The notes beneath the pieces are model-generated. The model had not been told where the DNA came from. It saw only the letters and a program-made list of their open reading frames with translations, and searched no databases. The position numbers and the translations under genes are program-made. Shown one piece after another: positions 35,259 to 39,590 of a stretch of DNA of 39,590 nt (within the stretch, counting starts at the first letter, position 1; each line of letters starts with the position of its first letter). The stretch is from positions 1-39,590 of the forward strand of contig NZ_DBBS01000006.1 of the NCBI RefSeq assembly GCF_002292295.1, in the 5' to 3' direction. The DNA comes from Sphingomonas sp. UBA978 (GTDB taxonomy: Bacteria > Pseudomonadota > Alphaproteobacteria > Sphingomonadales > Sphingomonadaceae).

Positions 35259-36831
35259 CCGTTCGATCGACGATCAGGTCGCGGTCTGCCGTGATCGCGC
35301 GGACCGTGAGGGCTGGCCGATCGTCGAGGTCTTCACCGACTATGCGATCAGCGGCGCAGCCGGCATTGGCGTGGCCCAGCGCCCCGGCCTTGCGGCCCTG
35401 CTCGCCGCTGTCGAGGGCGGCGGCATTGATCAGGTGCTGACCGAATCCACCGACCGTATCGCGCGCCACGAGGGCGACAGCTTTGCGATCCGCGAACGGC
35501 TCACCTATGCCGGCGCTCGCCTTTTTACGTTGAGCGATGGCGAGGTGACACAGCTGACCGGCACCATCAAGGGCCTGATGGACGCGCAGTTCCGCAAGGA
35601 ACTCGGTGCGAAAATCAAGCGCGGTCAGCGCGGCACCGTATCGGCAGGCCGGAGTCCCGCCGGCCTTGCCTATGGCTATCGCACCGCGAACAGGATCGAT
35701 GCCAACGGCCGCCCGATCCGCGGCCTACGAGAGATCGACGATGAGCATGCAGCGATCGTTCGCCGCATTTTCCGTGAATTTGCGGAGGGCAAAAGCGCCC
35801 GCACCATCGCCGGCAGGCTGGCGGCCGAAGGCGTTCCCGGCCCACGCGGATCGCACTGGCGCGCGTCGACGATCCAGGGCGATGCCAAGCGCGGCAACGG
35901 CATCCTGCTCAATCGGCTCTATGTCGGCGAGATCGTACATAACCGGACCAGCAAGATCGTCGAACCAATGACGCGCAAGGTCCGTATTCGAACCAACCCG
36001 CTAGGCGATTGGCAGGTCGAGCAGGTGCCGCACCTCCGCATCCTAGACGACGCTACATGGGACGCGGCGCAGGAACGCCGCGCATCCTATCAAGGCATCC
36101 GTCCGACCAAGTGTGTCCGCCCCCGCCGCATGCTGTCCGGGTTGGGCGTATGCGGCGTGTGCGGCAGCAGCTGGATCGTCATATCGGGCGAGAAGTGGGG
36201 ATGCGCACGCTATACCAATGACGGCTCATGCTCGAACAATCGCAAGGTCATGACCACGACGTTCGAAGCGCGCGTGATAGCGGGGATGAGCGAGCAGATG
36301 CTCGATCCCGACGTCGTCGCCGTCTACGTGAAGGAATACCACGAGCACTACGCCCGACGGGCCAGCGACAATCGTCGTGAGCGTGCCAAGCTGGAGAAGC
36401 GGCTCGTCGATGCCACGAGCCGGATCGACCGCTTGGTCGCGGCCATCGCCTCCGGTGCTGGGGAGTTCGCTGAAATCAAGGATGCGATGCAGAAGGCGAG
36501 GTCAGAGCGGGAGGCCGCGGCCGAGCACTTGCAAGACCTCGACACCGATCCGGTGATCGCACTGCATCCGACGATCGCGGCCGACTACCGCCGCAACGTC
36601 GACGACCTGAACGCCAAGCTGGCCGACCCCTACACCCGCGACGAGGCGGTCCCGACGCTGCGCAAGATGATCGATCGGATCGTCCTCACCCCCGCTGAAA
36701 CCGGTCGGGGCGTGAATATCGCAGTAGAGGGAAGGCTTGCCGCGATGCTCGCTCTATCAGGGGCTATGCCCCCTGCCCGCGAACGTACGGTTGTGATGGA
36801 GCGGGTGAAGGGAATCGAACCCTCGTCGTAA
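35182..36831 (+). CDS. Large serine recombinase / site-specific integrase
   Basis: A 549-residue DNA recombinase of the element. The N-terminal resolvase domain (about 11-155) has the catalytic R18-x-S20 (VIYARFSSQLQNSRSIDDQ) and the conserved STDRIARHEGD region. The Recombinase domain spans about 175-290 (FREFAEGKSARTIAGRLAAE). A zinc ribbon follows at about 316-350 (CGVCGSSW, then CARY and CSNN), then a coiled coil at about 385-450. The ATG at 35182 is preferred; a GTG at 35212 and a TTG at 35155 are in frame. The last 12 codons (MERVKGIEPSS and stop) lie inside the tRNA-Gly gene on the other strand, so the C-terminus depends on the integration state. Confidence 0.95.
   Translation: MTSAKPKETTVRTVIYARFSSQLQNSRSIDDQVAVCRDRADREGWPIVEVFTDYAISGAAGIGVAQRPGLAALLAAVEGGGIDQVLTESTDRIARHEGDSFAIRERLTYAGARLFTLSDGEVTQLTGTIKGLMDAQFRKELGAKIKRGQRGTVSAGRSPAGLAYGYRTANRIDANGRPIRGLREIDDEHAAIVRRIFREFAEGKSARTIAGRLAAEGVPGPRGSHWRASTIQGDAKRGNGILLNRLYVGEIVHNRTSKIVEPMTRKVRIRTNPLGDWQVEQVPHLRILDDATWDAAQERRASYQGIRPTKCVRPRRMLSGLGVCGVCGSSWIVISGEKWGCARYTNDGSCSNNRKVMTTTFEARVIAGMSEQMLDPDVVAVYVKEYHEHYARRASDNRRERAKLEKRLVDATSRIDRLVAAIASGAGEFAEIKDAMQKARSEREAAAEHLQDLDTDPVIALHPTIAADYRRNVDDLNAKLADPYTRDEAVPTLRKMIDRIVLTPAETGRGVNIAVEGRLAAMLALSGAMPPARERTVVMERVKGIEPSS
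36797..36814. repeat. Right attachment repeat within tRNA-Gly (18 bp)
   Basis: Identical to 27866-27883. It covers the encoded CCA, the discriminator, the whole acceptor 3' strand and part of the T-stem of tRNA-Gly. The element therefore regenerates an intact tRNA on insertion. Confidence 0.88.
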
Positions 36832-36870
36832 GCTTGGGAAGCTTCTGCTCTACCATTGAGCTACACCCGC
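36797..36870 (-). tRNA. tRNA-Gly(CCC)
   Basis: A complete 74-nt cloverleaf including encoded CCA. The acceptor GCGGGTG pairs with CACCCGC, the D-stem is GCTC/GAGC, the anticodon loop is TTCCCAA with anticodon CCC at 36836-36838, and the T-arm is GAGGG-TTCGATT-CCCTT. The discriminator is T, as usual for bacterial tRNA-Gly. The anticodon stem has one mismatch at its outer end. It is the integration target of the adjacent element and lies 72 bp downstream of the PTS gene on the same strand. Confidence 0.97.
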
Positions 36871-36942
36871 ACGGCCGGCATTCCGCACGGCTGAGAGGAT
36901 CGCCTAATCGCAGCCGCGCGGGGATGCAAGCGCTGTTGCGCG

Positions 36943-38649
36943 TCAGGCCGGCATCAGCAGGTGCAGCGTGTCCGCCCTGACCCAGGCGGCGGCGCGGACG
37001 CCATCGGCAAGCCCCGCATCGTCGACCCGCGCGCGATCGGCGACGACCACGCGCAGGCGGCCGCCGTGGCGCGATACCGAGCCGATATTGGCCTGCCCGC
37101 CGAGCGCGGCGAGCAGCGCGGACGGCACGGTCGCGGCTTCGGCCACCGGTGCGGCGGCGGGTAAGGCCACGGGCGCGGCGGCTGCGCCCTCCCCCGCGTC
37201 GATCGCCGCGCGCATGTCCATGGCGAGGCCGTCCGCGATGCCGCCCACGATCACCTGCACCGCCGTCGGCGATGGCCGCAGCACGCCGCGCGCGCCCAGC
37301 TGGCGCAACCGCGGCTCGTCGATCGCGCTCGCGTCGACCACCGCCAGCCGCAGCCGGGTCGCGCAGGCGTCGATCGCGCGCAGGTTCGCCCGCCCGCCCA
37401 GCGCCGCGACGAAGGCCGCGGCCTTCGCGTCCGCGGCCACCACCGGGCCGGCGGCGGCGGTGGCATCCACCGCCTCGCGACCCGGCGTCGGCAGGTTGAA
37501 CCGGACGATCGTCCAGCGGAACAGGCCGTAATAGACCGCGGCATAGACCGCGCCGATCGGGATCAGCAGCAGCGGCTTGGTCGCCTTGCCGTAGTTCAGC
37601 ACATAGTCGAACAGACCGGCGGAGAAGCCGTAGCCGAGCTTGACGCCCAGCGCGTTCATCAGCGCCTCCGACAGGCCGGTCAGCACCGCGTGGATCGCGT
37701 AGAGCACCGGCGCGAGGAACATGAAGCTGAATTCGATCGGTTCGGTGACGCCGGTCAGGAACGAGGTCAACGCGAGGCTGAACAGCATGCCGCCGACCGC
37801 CTTGCGCCGGTCGGGCGCGGCGGCGTGATACATGGCGAGACAGGCGGCGGGCAGGCCGAACATCATCACCGGGAAGAAGCCGCTCATGAACCCGCCCGCG
37901 GTCGGATCGCCCGCGAAGAAGCGCGTCAGATCGCCGGTCTTGCCCTGGTAATCGCCGACGACGAAATAGGCGACGTTGTTGAGGATGTGATGCAGGCCGG
38001 TGACGAGCAGCAGCCGGTTGAGCACGCCGAAGGCGAACAGGCCGAACCCACCCGCCGCGACGACGCCATTGCTCAGGGCGTCCATGCCGGCGTTGATCGG
38101 CGCATAGCTCAGCCCCAGCACCAGCGCGATGACCAGCCCGGCGATGCCGGCGATGATCGGCACGAACCGGCGCCCGCCGAAGAAGGCCAGGTAATCGGGC
38201 AGCTTGAACGTCGCGAAGCGGTTGTAGAACAGCCCGCCGACGAGGCCCGAGACGATGCCGATCGGCACCTCCAGCCGGTCGATCGCCGCGGCCTTCCATG
38301 CCGTCGACACGCCCGCGACCAATGCGTCCGGCACGTTGGCGAGCGTCGCCGGCGGCACCAGCAGGAACACCTGCGCGCCGTTGACCGCCACGAGGTAGCA
38401 GACCACCCCCGCCATCGCCGCGGCACCGTTGCCGTCGCGCGCGAAGCCGGTGGCGACGCCGACCGCGAACAGCAGGCCGAGATTGGCGAACATCGCGTCG
38501 CCGGCCGCGCTGAGGAAGGCGATGTCGAGCAGGTCGGGCTGGCCGAGCCGCAGCAGCAGGCCGGCGATCGGCAGCACCGCGATCGGCAGCATCAGCGCGC
38601 GGCCGAGCGGCTGGAGGAAGGACATCACCGAAAAACGGGCGGCGGTCAT
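36943..38649 (-). CDS. nagE: PTS EIICB permease, N-acetylglucosamine/glucose family, with extra EIIB-like domain
   Basis: A 568-residue sugar phosphotransferase permease. The EIIC membrane domain (about 1-375) has roughly ten hydrophobic helices and the family motif GVTEPIEFSFMFLAP. The EIIB domain (about 405-480) has the phosphorylatable Cys429 (AIDACATRLRLAV). A second EIIB-like segment at about 500-568 (LGGQANIGSVSRHGGRLRVV) keeps the fold pattern but has no Cys. There is no EIIA domain, presumably supplied by the partner protein. GlcNAc specificity is inferred from similarity to NagE and from the linked EI gene; glucose cannot be excluded. The ATG at 38649 overlaps the EI stop (ATGA). Confidence 0.92.
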   Translation of the reverse strand: MTAARFSVMSFLQPLGRALMLPIAVLPIAGLLLRLGQPDLLDIAFLSAAGDAMFANLGLLFAVGVATGFARDGNGAAAMAGVVCYLVAVNGAQVFLLVPPATLANVPDALVAGVSTAWKAAAIDRLEVPIGIVSGLVGGLFYNRFATFKLPDYLAFFGGRRFVPIIAGIAGLVIALVLGLSYAPINAGMDALSNGVVAAGGFGLFAFGVLNRLLLVTGLHHILNNVAYFVVGDYQGKTGDLTRFFAGDPTAGGFMSGFFPVMMFGLPAACLAMYHAAAPDRRKAVGGMLFSLALTSFLTGVTEPIEFSFMFLAPVLYAIHAVLTGLSEALMNALGVKLGYGFSAGLFDYVLNYGKATKPLLLIPIGAVYAAVYYGLFRWTIVRFNLPTPGREAVDATAAAGPVVAADAKAAAFVAALGGRANLRAIDACATRLRLAVVDASAIDEPRLRQLGARGVLRPSPTAVQVIVGGIADGLAMDMRAAIDAGEGAAAAPVALPAAAPVAEAATVPSALLAALGGQANIGSVSRHGGRLRVVVADRARVDDAGLADGVRAAAWVRADTLHLLMPA

Positions 38650-39590
38650 CGGCTGGTCTCCTGGGCGAAACGGCGGGCGAGGTCGCGCACCCCGGCGGCG
38701 CTGGCGGCGGCGAGCGCCTGCGCCGCCAGGTCCTGCGCGGCGGCGAGCGTCAGCCCGGCGACCAGCGCCTTGGTCGCCGGCACCCGCGCCGGTGGGACGG
38801 AGAGGGTGCGGACGCCGAGGCCGATGAGGATGGGTGCGGCGAGCGGATCGGCGGCGAGGCCGCCGCAGACGCTGACCGGCACGCCGCGCGTCGCCGCGCC
38901 CTCGCAGGTCATGCGGATCAGGCGCAGCACCGCCGGATGCAGCCCGTCGATACCGGCGGCGAGCGCCGGATTGCCGCGGTCCATCGCCAGCACATATTGG
39001 GTGAGGTCGTTGCTGCCGATCGACAGGAAGTCGGCATGCGCGGCGATCAGGTCGGCGGTCGCGGCGGCGGCGGGCGTCTCGATCATCGCGCCGAGCGGCA
39101 CCGGGCCGATGCCGAGCTCGGCACGCACGGCGTCGAGCGCGGCGCGCACCGCGATCATCTCGTCGACGCTCGCGACCATCGGCACCATGATCCGGCAGCG
39201 CTCGACCTCCGGCACGGCGAGGATGCCGCGCAGCTGCGCATCGAGGATCTCCGGCCGGGCGAGCGCGACGCGGATGCCGCGCAGGCCGAGCGCCGGATTC
39301 TCCTCCGCGGGGATCGCCAGATAGGGCGCGGGCTTGTCGCCGCCGACGTCGAGCAGGCGAATGACCACCGGCCGGCCGGGCAAGGCCGCGACGACGCCGC
39401 GATACTCGGTCGCCTGTTCGGCGGCGTCGGGCGGGGTCGTCCGGTCTAAAAAGAGGAATTCGGTGCGGAGCAGGCCGCAGCCCTCCGCGCCCATCGCTGC
39501 CGCCGCGCCAGCATCCGACACCGAGCCGAGATTGGCATAGACGTGGACGGTCACACCGTCGGCGGTCGCGGCGGGGCGGTCGCCCGCGGC
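38646..39590 (-). CDS. PTS enzyme I (probably EIIA-HPr-EI fusion), 5' part outside window
   Basis: Only the C-terminal PEP-binding domain is in view, about 314 residues, with the frame open to the window edge. Conserved EI motifs are present: GCGLLRTEFLFL, RLLDVGGDKPAPYL (the PEP-phosphate site), MVPMVASVDEM, AMIETPAAA, FLSIGSNDLTQYVLAMDRGN and the catalytic Cys in VSVCGGLAADP. EI takes phosphate from PEP and passes it through HPr to EIIA and EIIB. In alphaproteobacteria the EI linked to a GlcNAc permease is often part of an EIIA-HPr-EI protein, which would supply the EIIA missing from the neighbour; this cannot be seen here. A GTG at 39554 is internal, not the start. Confidence 0.94.
   Translation of the reverse strand, partial: AAGDRPAATADGVTVHVYANLGSVSDAGAAAAMGAEGCGLLRTEFLFLDRTTPPDAAEQATEYRGVVAALPGRPVVIRLLDVGGDKPAPYLAIPAEENPALGLRGIRVALARPEILDAQLRGILAVPEVERCRIMVPMVASVDEMIAVRAALDAVRAELGIGPVPLGAMIETPAAAATADLIAAHADFLSIGSNDLTQYVLAMDRGNPALAAGIDGLHPAVLRLIRMTCEGAATRGVPVSVCGGLAADPLAAPILIGLGVRTLSVPPARVPATKALVAGLTLAAAQDLAAQALAAASAAGVRDLARRFAQETSR

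Larger units (their letters stand above)
27866..36814. mobile_element. Integrated element in tRNA-Gly, serine-recombinase type, about 8.95 kb
   Basis: Bounded by exact 18-bp direct repeats at 27866-27883 and 36797-36814, the right one being the 3' end of tRNA-Gly(CCC). A large serine recombinase sits at the right end. Inside are mostly small orphan genes, a LexA-type box, a phage tail-fibre-like gene and an AT-rich HNH-like gene; gene density, codon use and strand pattern differ from both flanks. No capsid, terminase, portal, replication or conjugation gene is visible. It could be a degraded prophage, a phage satellite or a small integrative island. Boundaries are strong because repeats, tRNA and recombinase all agree. 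Confidence 0.88.

Noticed and set aside
37690..39324. 544-codon plus-strand frame antisense to the PTS genes
   Set aside because: The minus strand encodes clear EIICB and EI motifs; the plus frame is low-complexity His/Arg/Glu-rich sequence typical of antisense frames.

Overview
The window is GC-rich DNA from an alphaproteobacterium, most likely Sphingomonas or a close relative. The inference rests on family resemblance: an alphaproteobacterial-type RpoC, a FixJ-like regulator, a bacteriophytochrome with a HisKA_2/HWE kinase, an alphaproteobacterial-type LexA box and a sphingomonad-type LuxR regulator. No database search was possible. Both ends are cut inside genes (rpoC at the left, a PTS enzyme I at the right).

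Left part (1-12.8 kb), core-like: the 3' nine-tenths of rpoC with a good terminator; a small conserved-looking protein; then a light-sensing group made of a FixJ-type response regulator (-), a metallophosphoesterase (-), a bacteriophytochrome histidine kinase (+), a GGDEF diguanylate cyclase (+) and a biliverdin-producing heme oxygenase (-). Next come a phosphate uptake pair (DUF47 PhoU-like protein and Pit permease) and a MAPEG-family membrane protein.

Middle part (12.7-27.7 kb), exopolysaccharide locus: ten minus-strand genes form one tightly packed operon, mostly with overlapping stop and start codons. In transcription order they are an OPX-type outer-membrane export protein, a Wzz/GumC-type co-polymerase, a CpsD-like ATPase with a degenerate P-loop, a GT2-GT4 fusion glycosyltransferase, a Wzy-like polymerase, a GT2, a Wzx-like flippase, a second paralogous GT2, a secreted GH16 glycosidase and a hexapeptide acyltransferase. 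A beta-barrel outer-membrane protein is divergent from the operon, and the shared promoter region carries a perfect 8-11-8 inverted repeat. A LuxR-type regulator follows behind an AT-rich leader with a 15-bp palindrome. No initiating sugar-phosphate transferase is visible, so it must lie elsewhere if the pathway is Wzy-dependent.

Right part (27.87-36.81 kb), an integrated mobile element of about 8.95 kb: it lies between 18-bp direct repeats, one of which is the 3' end of a tRNA-Gly(CCC) gene. A large serine recombinase sits at the tRNA end and its last codons lie inside the tRNA. Cargo includes a chain of four overlapping small genes behind an alphaproteobacterial LexA (SOS) box, several small membrane or CxxC proteins, an AT-rich HNH-like gene, and a long phage tail-fibre-like protein with twelve roughly 21-residue repeats. 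Capsid, packaging and replication genes are absent, so this is a prophage remnant, a satellite or a small integrative island.

Right end (36.9-39.6 kb): a PTS operon, probably for N-acetylglucosamine, with an EI-containing phosphotransferase (partial) overlapping an EIICB permease that carries a second, cysteine-less EIIB-like domain.
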